A stretch of 64,000 bases of DNA from Xanthomonas sp. AM6. GTDB taxonomy: Bacteria; Pseudomonadota; Gammaproteobacteria; Xanthomonadales; Xanthomonadaceae. Position 1 is the first letter of the stretch; each line of letters opens with the position of its first letter. The position numbers and the translations under genes are program-made. Positions 52,079-61,294 of this stretch are shown piece after piece. The stretch is taken from assembly GCF_025665335.1 (NCBI RefSeq), contig NZ_CP106869.1, positions 4,853,338-4,917,337 on the forward strand. The letters are read 5' to 3'. The notes below the pieces were generated by a model. That model worked only from the letters and a program-made list of their open reading frames with translations. It was not told the DNA's origin and ran no database searches.

Positions 52079-52984
52079 TCAATGCGCCAGCGGGCTGTGG
52101 ATCTCGGCGACGTAGCCGCCCGGGAATTCCACCACCGCGCTGCGCCGGTCCTGCGCGGCGAACGGCGCCACCAGCACCTGCACGCCGGCGGCCTTGGCCT
52201 TGTCCAGGGTTTGCTGCAGGTCCTCGACCTCGTAGCCGGTGGTCTCGTGCCCATACGGATACGGCAGGTGGCCATCGCTGACCGCCACCGTGGTCTTGCC
52301 GAAATCCGAGAGCAGGCGGATGCGCCGGTAATGCTCGCCGGGGCGGCCGATCTCCTGGCCCGGCGCCTGCCGCGCATCGTCCACGAGCTTGCCATGGGAG
52401 AAGGCGAGGAAGCTGCGCACGAAGGCGTCGGCGCGGTCCGGCGACAGGTAGACGCGGTTCTCCGGCAGCGTGCGGAACGCCGCATACGTCGGCGCGGTGG
52501 TGTGCCAGTACAGCTGCGTGTTGACCCCGCCCGGCCATTGCACCACCGCATCGCGGCCGATCGGATCGGGGAACGGCGCGACCAGCACGTCGGCGCCGGC
52601 AGCGCGCGCCGCGGCCACCGCCTGGTCCATGTCGCGCACCAGCAGGCCGTTGCGCTCGGCGCCGAACGGATACGGAACCGGCGTGGTGAAGCCGAACAGC
52701 GAGACCGTGCCGACCGGCGTCTGCAGCAGCTGCGAGGTGGTGCTGCTCGGGGTCGGCGTCACCGTCGCCACCACCTGGCGCGTGCTGCTGCCGCCGAAGG
52801 TGGCCAGGAAGCTGGCGACGAAGCGGTCCACGTCGGCCGGCGCCACGTACACGTGGGTGGTGTCGTACTGCGGCGCGACCGCGACCGGCGGCGTGGCGGC
52901 GGCACGCGCGGCTGGTGGCGCTGCGGACGCGCCCAGCGACAGCGCGCTCAACGACAGCAGGGCGGCGGCGATTTTCAGGCGCAT
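52079..52984 (-). CDS. Secreted double-VOC (glyoxalase-fold) protein
   Basis: 301 residues. Signal peptide (MRLKIAAALLSLSALSLGASA) and two VOC-like halves (about 38-165 and 170-300), each with a strand THVYVAPADVDRFVASFLATFGG or NRVYLSPDRADAFVRSFLAF and a terminal VVQWPGGVNTQLYWH or VVEFPGGYVAEIHS. VOC proteins usually bind a metal; periplasmic export is less usual. It is the first gene of the cluster running to the MFS gene. Substrate unknown. Confidence 0.78.
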   Translation of the reverse strand: MRLKIAAALLSLSALSLGASAAPPAARAAATPPVAVAPQYDTTHVYVAPADVDRFVASFLATFGGSSTRQVVATVTPTPSSTTSQLLQTPVGTVSLFGFTTPVPYPFGAERNGLLVRDMDQAVAAARAAGADVLVAPFPDPIGRDAVVQWPGGVNTQLYWHTTAPTYAAFRTLPENRVYLSPDRADAFVRSFLAFSHGKLVDDARQAPGQEIGRPGEHYRRIRLLSDFGKTTVAVSDGHLPYPYGHETTGYEVEDLQQTLDKAKAAGVQVLVAPFAAQDRRSAVVEFPGGYVAEIHSPLAH

Positions 52985-53495
52985 GCGGAAACATCCTCGG
53001 CTTGCAGCGAAGACCGGCGACGCGGCAGCGGCGCAGGCAACCGGCACCCGATGCGCCGGCCATCGCATGTTGCGCGGCGACGCGGCGAGGGTCTTGGAAA
53101 TTCGCGCGGTGTTGCGCGGCCTGTGCCGAGGTGCCGGCGTTGGCGCCGATGAGGATGTCGTACGATGTTCGGAGCGCACCGATGCTGTCGCACGGGTCGC
53201 GCCGTGTGAGTGCGTGCGATGCCTCGGTTGCACGCGTGCGATCGCTTGAGAATACAGCGTGCTTGCCGCATTCGGCTCGACGCGTGACGAGACGCGCAGC
53301 GCTTGGTCGTCCATGCCGACGACGGCGGCAAGCGGGCCGGCCCGGGTCGATGCGCAGCGCCGGCACGCGGTGGATGCGGCCAGCGGCCACGTCCTGTGAG
53401 CGAGGGCGCCGGATTCTCCCACGTCCGTCCGCCGCAACGCGCCAGGCCATGACGCGCCGCGGCCGCACAGCATGCCGCCGCGGCGCGTCATCGGG
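52985..53495. other. Intergenic region upstream of the VOC-porin cluster
   Basis: 511 bp between the VOC gene start and the DUF4832 gene end. No gene or regulator was recognised, though the promoter of the seven-gene cluster should lie here. Confidence 0.4.
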
Positions 53496-54941
53496 TCAGG
53501 GCACCTGCACCTGGCCCAGCGGCAGGCGCCGTTCGCTGTCCTGGCCGTCGTTCTGCGGGGCGATGTGGCGGCGTCCCGGCGCGTCGTCGGCCAGTGCCAG
53601 GCGCAGCGCGTAGCTGCCCGACGGCAGCGAGGCCGGCACGGTGAAGCTGGCGCTGCGGCTGAGGGTGGCGCCGGGCATGATCTCGTTGAGCGCGAAGTCC
53701 GCGACGCTGGCGCGCGCGCGGGTGCTGCCGTCGGCGGCCACCCAGTGCAGCTCGACGTGGTAGCCGTGGTAGAGCGGGGCCGAGCCGTGGTTGGTCATGT
53801 CCAGTTGCAGCGTGGCCTGCTGGCCGCGGACCTGCGTGTCGGGCCAGCTCGCCTTGCTGACCGCCAGGCGATAGCCCAGGTCGCGCTTGATGTCCTGCAG
53901 CTTGGCGGCATTACCGCTGGTCTCGTGCGCGCCGGCCGGGCCGAGGAAGCTGAAGTGATAGTCGCGCAGCAGCTTGCGGATGTCGGCGGTGCGGTTGATC
54001 CAGGTGCTCTTCTGGTTGTCGTTGGGGCTCTCGCCGCTGATCGGGCTCACCATCCAGTTCTGGCGCGCGGCAGGCACCTCGTGGGTCAGGCCGTACTCCA
54101 GGTTCCACCAGCCATCGTCGCTGCAACTGGGCAACGCCGGGTTGAAGGCGCTGCAGCTGGCGGTGAAGGACGGGAAGAAATCCTCGTGGAAGCCGAACAT
54201 GGCCGATCCCACGTCGGAGCTGCGCGCGTAACGGGTCTGCAGCGGCGTGAGCTGGAACGCGGCGACGTAGGCGTCGCGGATCAGCGTGCGGGTCTGCGCG
54301 TTCGGCTGCAGGTCTTCGCAGCCGCTGGTATGCCATTCGCCCCAGAAGCCGAGCAGCCCCACCTGGATCGCGGTGATGCGCGGATCGCCGTCGTAGCGCG
54401 CGGCCAGCGCCGCGACCAACTGCTGCATCTGCTGGCGCGCATTGGCGTTGTTGTAGTCCAGGCTGCGGATCGGCCCGTCACCGTCGCAGCTGGCGCGGAC
54501 CGCGAAGGGGATGGACAGCGGTTGCTGTTCGAGGAACTTGGGGTAGTCGCGCTCGTTCTCGCCGCCGGTGTAGTGGGCGTCGATCTGGCTGCCGGCGCTG
54601 TCGGGATAGTCGGCGACCGGGCGCAGCACGAACGTGGCCAGCGGATCGTCGGCGAGGATCGGTTGCAGGTAATGCGTTTCGATCGCCTGCCAGTCGAACA
54701 CCTGGTCGGCGGTCTCGATCATCCGCCACGGCAGGTACACGTGATAGATGTGCGCGCCATGGAAGTTGTCCACGCCGCCATCGGCGGCGTAGGAGCTGCC
54801 CCACAGCATGAAACCGCGATGCGGGTTGTCGAACTCCTGGGTGGACACCGCCGGGCTCAGCGTGCCGGCGTGGGCGCAGGCGGCGCAGACGATGCATGCG
54901 ACGGCGAGGGACAGGCGCCGGAAAAGGGGACGTGACGGCAT
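53496..54941 (-). CDS. Secreted DUF4832/DUF4874-type protein
   Basis: 481 residues with a signal peptide (LFRRLSLAVACIVCAACAHAG). The N-terminal half looks like a glycoside-hydrolase-type TIM barrel (NPHRGFMLWGSSYA, YLPWRMIETADQVFDWQAIE, ITAIQVGLLGFWGEWH with Glu, DVGSAMFGFHEDFF). The C-terminal part is a beta-sandwich (VRGQQATLQLDMTNHGSAPLYHGYHVELHW to SLPSGSYALRLALAD). This fits DUF4874 followed by DUF4832, thought to be carbohydrate-active but uncharacterised. It is a single gene with a long upstream region. Confidence 0.78.
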   Translation of the reverse strand: MPSRPLFRRLSLAVACIVCAACAHAGTLSPAVSTQEFDNPHRGFMLWGSSYAADGGVDNFHGAHIYHVYLPWRMIETADQVFDWQAIETHYLQPILADDPLATFVLRPVADYPDSAGSQIDAHYTGGENERDYPKFLEQQPLSIPFAVRASCDGDGPIRSLDYNNANARQQMQQLVAALAARYDGDPRITAIQVGLLGFWGEWHTSGCEDLQPNAQTRTLIRDAYVAAFQLTPLQTRYARSSDVGSAMFGFHEDFFPSFTASCSAFNPALPSCSDDGWWNLEYGLTHEVPAARQNWMVSPISGESPNDNQKSTWINRTADIRKLLRDYHFSFLGPAGAHETSGNAAKLQDIKRDLGYRLAVSKASWPDTQVRGQQATLQLDMTNHGSAPLYHGYHVELHWVAADGSTRARASVADFALNEIMPGATLSRSASFTVPASLPSGSYALRLALADDAPGRRHIAPQNDGQDSERRLPLGQVQVP

Positions 54942-55547
54942 GGGGCTACCTCTTCGTGTGGGAGGGGTGGAAGACGTCGAGCAACCTTGCGAGCAACGGG
55001 GAACGCGTTTCGGCCATGCCGCTGCCGGCAACCGGAGCAGGGCCCGGTGCCGTGCGCCCTGCGCGCCGCGGCACCGACCGAAGCCCGATCGGGTCGTGCG
55101 GACGATGGGAGGCGAGAACTGTCGTGGCGGACAGCAGCGCGGCAACGAACCGAGCCTATTTTATGTTTCGTTATGCATCAATATCGAAAGATAACGAAAT
55201 TCTATCTGTCTACCTGGGTGGACTGGATCCTTGACGCCCACCCCGTTACCCGGTCGCGGCAAGCCTGCCCCGCATGGATCGACCCGCCTCGCTCGCACGA
55301 CGGTTCGGACCAGCCGCCATCACGCGCCGGCCGTGTCGTCGTATTGGGGCGAGCGCTCAATGCGCTGCGGGTGGGTGACGCGATCGCGCTGGCACTGCGC
55401 GCCTCGATGCGGTCGCGACACGGGGAGCGGCAAACCCGTCCCACGCGAGCGGGAACGCCGCGGCACGCGCCCAGGCACGCTGCATCCGATGGGTTTGCTG
55501 CGCGCGCGCCCGATGGCGCCGGCAACGCGTCGGCCGCGCGACCGCGG
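54942..55547. other. Intergenic region upstream of the DUF4832 gene
   Basis: 606 bp. It contains a local AT-rich patch (55155-55205) with an inverted repeat (55165-55198). No supported gene was seen in the remaining GC-rich DNA. Confidence 0.5.
55165..55198. promoter_or_regulatory. Candidate operator in AT-rich patch
   Basis: TTTCGTTAT (55165-55173) and ATAACGAAA (55190-55198) are perfect 9-bp inverted arms separated by 16 bp. The patch stands out from the GC-rich surroundings and lies 224 bp before the DUF4832 gene start, so it may be a promoter/operator for that gene. Confidence 0.4.
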
Positions 55548-56012
55548 CTAGGCGCTGTGACGGGCGTCCGCCGACGGCGACGCGTCAGGCGGCCCGTCCG
55601 CGAACGCCGCGCGCGCGGCGCGGACGTCGCCGTGATGGGCCTCGGCCCAGCGCACCAGCTGCGCCAGCGGTGCGCTCAAGGACTGTCCCAGCGGGGTCAG
55701 CCGGTATTCCACGCCCGGCGGCACCAGCGGCAGCACCTCGCGCCCGACCAGGCCTTCGCGCTGCAGGTCGCGCAGGGTCTGGCTCAGCATGCGCTGGGAG
55801 ATGTCCGGCACCGCGCGGCGCAGTTCGCCGAAACGGTGCGGGCGCTCGGCCAGCAGCATCAGGAACAGGGTGCTCCACTTGTCGCCGATCTGCCCCAGCA
55901 CGTCGCGCACCGGGCACTGGTCGATCCGCAGGCCCTCGCCGCGGAATTCGCGCAGCCGCTCGCTCAACGGCGGGTCGGCAGGCATGGCGGTGGGCGCAGC
56001 GGCAGCGGACAT
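55548..56012 (-). CDS. HxlR-family transcriptional regulator
   Basis: 154 residues. Winged-helix HxlR domain: a conserved Cys in [25 protein letters not shown], the recognition region [30 protein letters not shown], and the wing [14 protein letters not shown]. The Cys is the thiol/quinone sensor in QorR/YodB-like members. The gene is divergent from a QorB-type reductase with 149 bp between, the same arrangement as E. coli ytfH/ytfG, so it most likely represses that gene and responds to quinones or electrophiles. Confidence 0.92.
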   Translation of the reverse strand: MSAAAAPTAMPADPPLSERLREFRGEGLRIDQCPVRDVLGQIGDKWSTLFLMLLAERPHRFGELRRAVPDISQRMLSQTLRDLQREGLVGREVLPLVPPGVEYRLTPLGQSLSAPLAQLVRWAEAHHGDVRAARAAFADGPPDASPSADARHSA

Positions 56013-56161
56013 GGGTGGTTACCTCGGCGTCATCAGGGGCGGGAAAAGTGCCGTCTTTACAGCCCCACGGCGATCTCTACTATGCACCAGGTTCCTTTTC
56101 CAGACCATCTCGCCGTGCCGTTCGCAAGCGCCGGCGCCGCCCAACCCGCCAAGGAAACCCC

Positions 56162-57070
56162 ATGTCCGCTCATCCCGATTCCCTGCTCGTCACCGGCGCC
56201 GGTGGCCAGCTCGGCCAGCGCGTGCTGGCCCACCTGCTCGACACGCTGCAACTGCCGCCGCAGCGCATCGTCGCCCTGACCCGCCGCCCCGAGACCCTGG
56301 CCGCCTGGGCGGCGCGCGGCGTCGACGTGCGCCAGGGCGACTTCGACGCCCCGGCATCGCTGGACGCGGCGTTCCAGGGCGTGGCCCGGATGCTGCTGAT
56401 CAGCACCGACGCGCTGGACCGCCCCGGCCACCGGCTCGAACAGCACCGCGCGGCGATCGCCGCCGCCGCCCGCGCCGGCGTGCGCCACGTGGTCTACACC
56501 TCCTGCCCCGAACCCTACGATTCGCCGCTGCTGATTGCCCCCGACCACGCCGGGACCGAAGATGCGCTGGCCGCCAGCGCCCTGCCCGGCTGGACCGTGC
56601 TGCGCAACCACTGGTACTTCGAGAACCTGTTCATGAGCCTGCCGTCGGCCCTGGCCTCCGGCCACTGGTACAGCGCCGCCGGCGACGGCCGCATCGCCCA
56701 CATCGCGCGCGACGACCTGGCGCGCGCCGCGGCGGTGGCGCTGGCCGGCGACCACGCCGGCAAGCGCATCCTGACCCTGAGCGGCGCGCGCGCCTACAGC
56801 ACCGCCGAGATCGCGGCGCTGGTCGCGCAGGCGGTCGGTAAGCCGGTCGAAGTGGTGCCGGTCCCGGTCGAAGGCCTGGTCCAGGGCATGGTCGGCGCCG
56901 GCGTGCCGGAGCCGTTCGCGCGGATCCTGGCCTCGTTCGACAGCAACACCGCCGTCGGGCGCGCCGCCGGCGTCACAGGCGACTACCAGGCGCTGACCAG
57001 GCAGGCGCCGCAGCCGTTCGAGCAGTGGCTGCAGGCCAACCGCGCGCAGCTCGCCGCACTGGCGCCCTGA
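56162..57070 (+). CDS. NAD(P)-binding NmrA/QorB-type reductase
   Basis: 302 residues. Rossmann start LLVTGAGGQLGQRVLAHLL, then LTRRPETLAAWAARGVDVRQGDFDAPASLDAAFQGV and the NmrA-like HVVYTSCPEPYDSPLL with an unproductive SDR triad, as in quinone oxidoreductase 2 (QorB). GWTVLRNHWYFENLF is typical of that family. It probably reduces quinones with NADPH and is controlled by the divergent HxlR gene. Confidence 0.88.
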   Translation: MSAHPDSLLVTGAGGQLGQRVLAHLLDTLQLPPQRIVALTRRPETLAAWAARGVDVRQGDFDAPASLDAAFQGVARMLLISTDALDRPGHRLEQHRAAIAAAARAGVRHVVYTSCPEPYDSPLLIAPDHAGTEDALAASALPGWTVLRNHWYFENLFMSLPSALASGHWYSAAGDGRIAHIARDDLARAAAVALAGDHAGKRILTLSGARAYSTAEIAALVAQAVGKPVEVVPVPVEGLVQGMVGAGVPEPFARILASFDSNTAVGRAAGVTGDYQALTRQAPQPFEQWLQANRAQLAALAP

Positions 57071-57096
57071 GCGCCGCAGGCACGCGGGGCGGTGGC

Positions 57097-58440
57097 CTAC
57101 TTGCCGATGCAGAAGCTGGAGAAGATCCGCCCGAGCAGGTCGTCGGCGCTGAGCTGGCCGACGATCTCGCCGAGCGCGGCGTGCGCCAGGCGCAGTTCCT
57201 CGGCGGCCAGTTCCAGGCGCTCGTAGCCCAGTTCGGCGGCGGCCGCGGCGGCGTGCGCCGTGGCGCGCTGCAAGGCGTCCACGTGGCGCGCACGCGCGGA
57301 GAATTCGCCGTCGCTGCCGTCGCCGGCGGCATGGCCGGCGATCGCGCGCAGCTGCGCGTGCAGCTGCTCCAGGCCGCTGCCGGTGGCGGCGGAGACGTGG
57401 ACGCTGTCGGCAGTCGGCTCGGGCACGGCGTCGAGCAGATCGCTCTTGTTGTGGATCCACAGCCGTTGCGGCACCTCGGCGATGGCCTCGGCGATCGCGG
57501 CGCGGCCGGCGTCCGCGTCGCGCGCGTCGAGCACGATCAGCGCCAGGTCGGCGCGCTGCAGTTCCAGCCGCGCGCGGCGCATGCCTTCGCGCTCGATCGC
57601 GTCGCCGCCCTCGCGCAGCCCCGCGGTGTCCACCAGGGTCAGTTCCAGCCCGTCCAGGCGCACGGTTTCGCGCAGGGTGTCGCGGGTGGTGCCGGCGATG
57701 TCGGTGACGATGGCGCGCTCGCTGCCGGCCAGCGCGTTGAGCAGCGAACTCTTGCCGGCGTTCGGCGGCCCCACCAGCACCGCATGCAGGCCGTCGCGCA
57801 GGCGCCGGCCGCGCTCGGCGTCGCGCAGCAGCTGCGCCAGGTCGGCACGCGCCTGTTCCAGCCCGGCGCGGACCTGCTCGCCGCCGAGCGTATCGAGCGA
57901 TTCGTCGGCGAAATCGATGGCCGCCTCGGTATGGATGCGCAGCCGCAGCAGTTGCTCGGCCAGGTCCTCGACCCGGCGCGAGAACACGCCATCGAGCGAG
58001 CGCCGCGCCGCGCGCGCCGCGCGCAGGTCGCCGGCGGCGATCAGGTCGGCGATCGCCTCGGCCTGGGCCAGGTCCAGCTTACGGTTGAGGAAGGCGCGCT
58101 CGCTGAACTCGCCCGGCCGCGCCGGCCGCGCGCCGAGTTCGCAGCAGCGCGCCACCAGTTGCCGCAGCAGCACCGGGCTGCCGTGCGCCTGCAGTTCCAG
58201 CACGTCCTCGCCGGTGAAGCTGCGCGGCGCCGGGAACCACAGCGCGATGCCGTCGTCGAGCGTGTCGCCCTGCGCGTCGCGGAAGCGCGCGTAGCGCGCG
58301 GTGCGCGGGGCCAGCGCGCCTAGGCCGAGCCCGGCGCCGATCGCCGCGGCCAGGCGCCCGGACACGCGCACCACGCCGACCCCGCCCGCGCCCGGGGCGG
58401 TGGCGATGGCGACGATGGTGTCGGTGGCGGAAGGCGGCAT
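57097..58440 (-). CDS. mnmE: tRNA modification GTPase MnmE
   Basis: 447 residues. N-terminal THF-binding domain ([43 protein letters not shown]), a helical domain, and the inserted G domain with G1 [13 protein letters not shown]2 [12 protein letters not shown]3 [13 protein letters not shown] and G4 NKSD. The C terminus ends FSSFCIGK with the conserved Cys. With MnmG it installs 5-carboxymethylaminomethyl on U34 of tRNAs. It is 26 bp downstream of the NodB-caspase gene in the yidC-to-mnmE run, where most bacteria have mnmE directly after yidC. Confidence 0.97.
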   Translation of the reverse strand: MPPSATDTIVAIATAPGAGGVGVVRVSGRLAAAIGAGLGLGALAPRTARYARFRDAQGDTLDDGIALWFPAPRSFTGEDVLELQAHGSPVLLRQLVARCCELGARPARPGEFSERAFLNRKLDLAQAEAIADLIAAGDLRAARAARRSLDGVFSRRVEDLAEQLLRLRIHTEAAIDFADESLDTLGGEQVRAGLEQARADLAQLLRDAERGRRLRDGLHAVLVGPPNAGKSSLLNALAGSERAIVTDIAGTTRDTLRETVRLDGLELTLVDTAGLREGGDAIEREGMRRARLELQRADLALIVLDARDADAGRAAIAEAIAEVPQRLWIHNKSDLLDAVPEPTADSVHVSAATGSGLEQLHAQLRAIAGHAAGDGSDGEFSARARHVDALQRATAHAAAAAAELGYERLELAAEELRLAHAALGEIVGQLSADDLLGRIFSSFCIGK

Positions 58441-58466
58441 GGCGAACGGCTCGACGGCGCTGCAGG

Positions 58467-61199
58467 CTACAACGTCTGCAGCTGGGTGCGCGCGTACGCC
58501 GCCGAGGCGCCGCCGGGCTGCAGCTCCAGGTAGGTCTGGAACGCGCGCCTGGCCTTGGCCGCGTCGCCCATCTGCCGGTACGCATCGCCCAGGTTGATGT
58601 AGGCCACCGCGCGCGAGGGATCGATCTTCAGCGTGTTCTCCAGCCAGCGCGCGGCCTGCGCGTACTTGCCCTGGCGGTAGTAGATGAAGCCGAGGTTGTT
58701 GGCCGCCAGCGCGAAGTCCGGGCGCAGCTTCAGCGCCTCGGTGAACTGCGCCTCGGCCTCGTCGTAGCGCTTCTCCTTGTACAGCTGCAGGCCGCGGTCG
58801 TTGGCGCGCTGCGCGCGCTGGCGGTCGGACAGCGGCCCGGCCGCGACCGGCACCGCCAGCGGCCGCTCGCCGCCCTGCAGGTCCTTGACCAACACCGCCG
58901 GCTTGGCCGCCGGCGCCGCGGCGCTGGCCGTCGCCGTGGCGGGCGTGGCGGCCGCCGGTGCCGCGGCATCGACGCGGTCGTTCATCGCGATCGCCGCCGA
59001 GGACAGCTGCTGGGTGCTGGCGGTCAGGAATTCCTCGCCCTCGGGCACCTGCAGCACGAATTCGCCGCCCTGCGAGCCGGGCAGGCTGCCGAACGCCGGC
59101 GTCTGCGGCGAGATGCTCGACACCGCCGGCGCCACGTACGCGGCCAGTTCGGTGCCGGTGATCAGGCCGTCGCCGTTGAGGTCGCCCTTGCCCGACAGCG
59201 CCTGCAGCAGCACCCAGGTGAACACCGAATGGCCGTTGGGGCCGCTGTCGGCGACCTGCTGGTCGGCGCCGCCGGCGGTGAGCATCTGCCGCGCCACGCG
59301 CCGCGCGTTCTCGCGCAGGTAGGCGCCGGTGCCGCCGCCGCGGGTCAGGCCCAGGCCGCTGTAGCAGGCGTCCATCACGAACAGCACGTGCTTGGCTTCC
59401 AGGCTCTCGGCGATGTCCTGGATCTCGGTCATCGGGATCGCGTCGGTGGCGAACTGCGCCGGGTCCGAATCGGCCGGCACGATGTAGCCCAGGTCGCGCC
59501 CGGAGGCGAGCTTGCGGGTGGCGCCGTGCCCGGCGAAGAACACGAACACGCGATCGTTCTTGCCCACCCCGCCATGCGCCAGGCGGTCGTGGAACGCGGC
59601 CAGGATGTTGTTGCGGGTGGCCTCCTGGTTCTTCAGCACGATCACCTGCGAGGACGGGAAGCCGAAGCTGCCGGTCAGGGTCTGCGCGATCGCCTGCGCA
59701 TCGTTGGCCGCGTACTGCAGCTTGGGCCAGCGCGCGTAGTCGTCGATGCCGATCACGATCGCCCAGGACTTGTCGTAGCCGCTGGTCACCGCCGGCGCCG
59801 CGGCATTGGCGGCCGCGCGCGCCACGCTGAAGTCGCGCCCGTTCCAGGCGGCGAACTGGTAGCCGTCGGCGCTGAGCCGGTCCAGGATCTGCGGCAGCGC
59901 CTTGACCGTGCGCGCGTGGATGTCGTGGAACAGCAGGATGCCGCGCTGTTCGCGGCCGACCTGCTCGAGCACACGCTGCACGATCGACTCCGGCACCGGG
60001 TCGGCCCAGTCCAGCGAATCCACGTTCCACATCACCGACTTCAACCCGGCCTCGCCGAGGATCTGCATGCCCTCGGCGTTGCGCGCGCCGTACGGGAAGC
60101 GGAACAGCGGCGCGCGCTTGGCGTCGACCGCACGCAGCATGCGGTCGGTGTCCAGGATCTGGCTGCGCAGCGCGGCGCCGCTTTCCTTGGACAGCTGCGC
60201 ATGGGTCAGGCTGTGGTTGCCGACCGTATAGCCCTGCTCCATCAATTCGCGGCTGACGCTGGCCAGCGGCGCCAGTTCGACCTTGCCGTCGGCGTCGAGC
60301 TTGCCCAGGTTGCGGCCGACCTCGAAGAACGTGGCCGGCACGTCGTAGCGCTTGAGGATGGCGACGATCTCGTCGGTGTACTCGCGATGCGGGCCGTCGT
60401 CGAAGCTCAGCACCACCGTCTTGGGCGGCAGGTCGCGGCCGAACACCTCGCGGTCGCTGTCGCGCATCGACATCGGGTACGGGGTGATCACTCCGTAGTC
60501 GCGCAGGATGCGCTCGCGCGTGTACAGCGTGCCCAGGTGGGCGACGTAGTCCTCCCACTTCTCGCGCTTCTGCACGATCGCGCGGGTGCGGTCGAAGCGG
60601 CTGAAGATCGCGGTGATCTCGCGGTTGTAGCTGCGCTCGATCTCGTCCAGCGCCTCCAGGTCCTCGCCGATGCGCTGGTGCAGCTTGATCGCCGGCAGCG
60701 AGGAATCCTTGCCGATGCGCGCCTGCCAGTCGGCCAGGATCTCGCGAAATGCCAGGCGGTCGGCATCGAACAGCTCCGGCGCCGATTCGATGTAGTCCAG
60801 CAGCGCAGCGACCGCGGCGAAGCGCTGCGGGTCCGGCTGCGCCAGCAGCGCATCGAACTGCTTGGCCATCGCCTCGCGCCGCTCCAGTCCCTCGTGGAAC
60901 AGCTGCTGGCCGACGCCGCTGGAGGTCTGCCGTTCGGCCGGCGACTGCCTGGCCTCGTCGGCCAGCAGCACGATGATCTTGCGCTGCGCCGCCAGCTGTT
61001 CCTCCAGCTGCGTGCGCAGCGCCGCGGCCTGCGCCTGCAAGGCGGGCGAGCCCGGCAACGGCGCGGCGTCCGCCGCGTGCGCGGACGGCGCAGCGCCGGG
61101 GGCCGCGGACGGGGGCGTACGCTGGCAACCGCCCAGCGCAAGCGCGATCAGGCACCAGGCGGCGAGGGACAGCGGGAAGACGCAACGGCGGTCGTGCAT
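58467..61199 (-). CDS. Lipoprotein with NodB deacetylase, caspase-like, EF-hand and TPR domains
   Basis: 910 residues. Signal peptide with lipobox LGGC (Cys25, next residue Gln, so outer membrane). Residues 50-240 are helical. NodB deacetylase at about 258-450: LSFDDGP (Asp267/268), NHSLTH (His329/333), RFPYG (367-371), DSLDW, LLFHDIH (His425). Caspase-like C14 domain at about 478-725: FFAGHGA (His558) and MDACYSG (Cys612). A canonical EF-hand loop [12 protein letters not shown] (673-684) lies within its end. TPRs are at about 798-895. All catalytic residues of both enzymes are present. It interrupts the yidC-mnmE pair. The combination suggests a Ca2+-responsive envelope enzyme acting on glycan; physiological role unknown. 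Confidence 0.92.
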   Translation of the reverse strand: MHDRRCVFPLSLAAWCLIALALGGCQRTPPSAAPGAAPSAHAADAAPLPGSPALQAQAAALRTQLEEQLAAQRKIIVLLADEARQSPAERQTSSGVGQQLFHEGLERREAMAKQFDALLAQPDPQRFAAVAALLDYIESAPELFDADRLAFREILADWQARIGKDSSLPAIKLHQRIGEDLEALDEIERSYNREITAIFSRFDRTRAIVQKREKWEDYVAHLGTLYTRERILRDYGVITPYPMSMRDSDREVFGRDLPPKTVVLSFDDGPHREYTDEIVAILKRYDVPATFFEVGRNLGKLDADGKVELAPLASVSRELMEQGYTVGNHSLTHAQLSKESGAALRSQILDTDRMLRAVDAKRAPLFRFPYGARNAEGMQILGEAGLKSVMWNVDSLDWADPVPESIVQRVLEQVGREQRGILLFHDIHARTVKALPQILDRLSADGYQFAAWNGRDFSVARAAANAAAPAVTSGYDKSWAIVIGIDDYARWPKLQYAANDAQAIAQTLTGSFGFPSSQVIVLKNQEATRNNILAAFHDRLAHGGVGKNDRVFVFFAGHGATRKLASGRDLGYIVPADSDPAQFATDAIPMTEIQDIAESLEAKHVLFVMDACYSGLGLTRGGGTGAYLRENARRVARQMLTAGGADQQVADSGPNGHSVFTWVLLQALSGKGDLNGDGLITGTELAAYVAPAVSSISPQTPAFGSLPGSQGGEFVLQVPEGEEFLTASTQQLSSAAIAMNDRVDAAAPAAATPATATASAAAPAAKPAVLVKDLQGGERPLAVPVAAGPLSDRQRAQRANDRGLQLYKEKRYDEAEAQFTEALKLRPDFALAANNLGFIYYRQGKYAQAARWLENTLKIDPSRAVAYINLGDAYRQMGDAAKARRAFQTYLELQPGGASAAYARTQLQTL

Positions 61200-61262
61200 G
61201 ACCGGGGACTCGCGAGGACGGTGACGGAGAGGACAGGCCGCGCGCGGCTGCGGCCGCATGCG

Positions 61263-61288
61263 CAACGCCCGCCTTGCGGCGGGCGTTG
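61263..61288. terminator. Hairpin after yidC
   Basis: A perfect 11-bp stem (CAACGCCCGCC / GGCGGGCGTTG, loop TTGC) lies just beyond the yidC stop on the minus strand. No T-run follows, so it may attenuate rather than fully end transcription into the downstream gene. Confidence 0.6.
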
Positions 61289-61294
61289 TCGGGT

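Noticed and set aside
61263..61288. Full rho-independent terminator after yidC
   Set aside because: The stem is perfect but the T-run is absent, so it is reported only as a hairpin.
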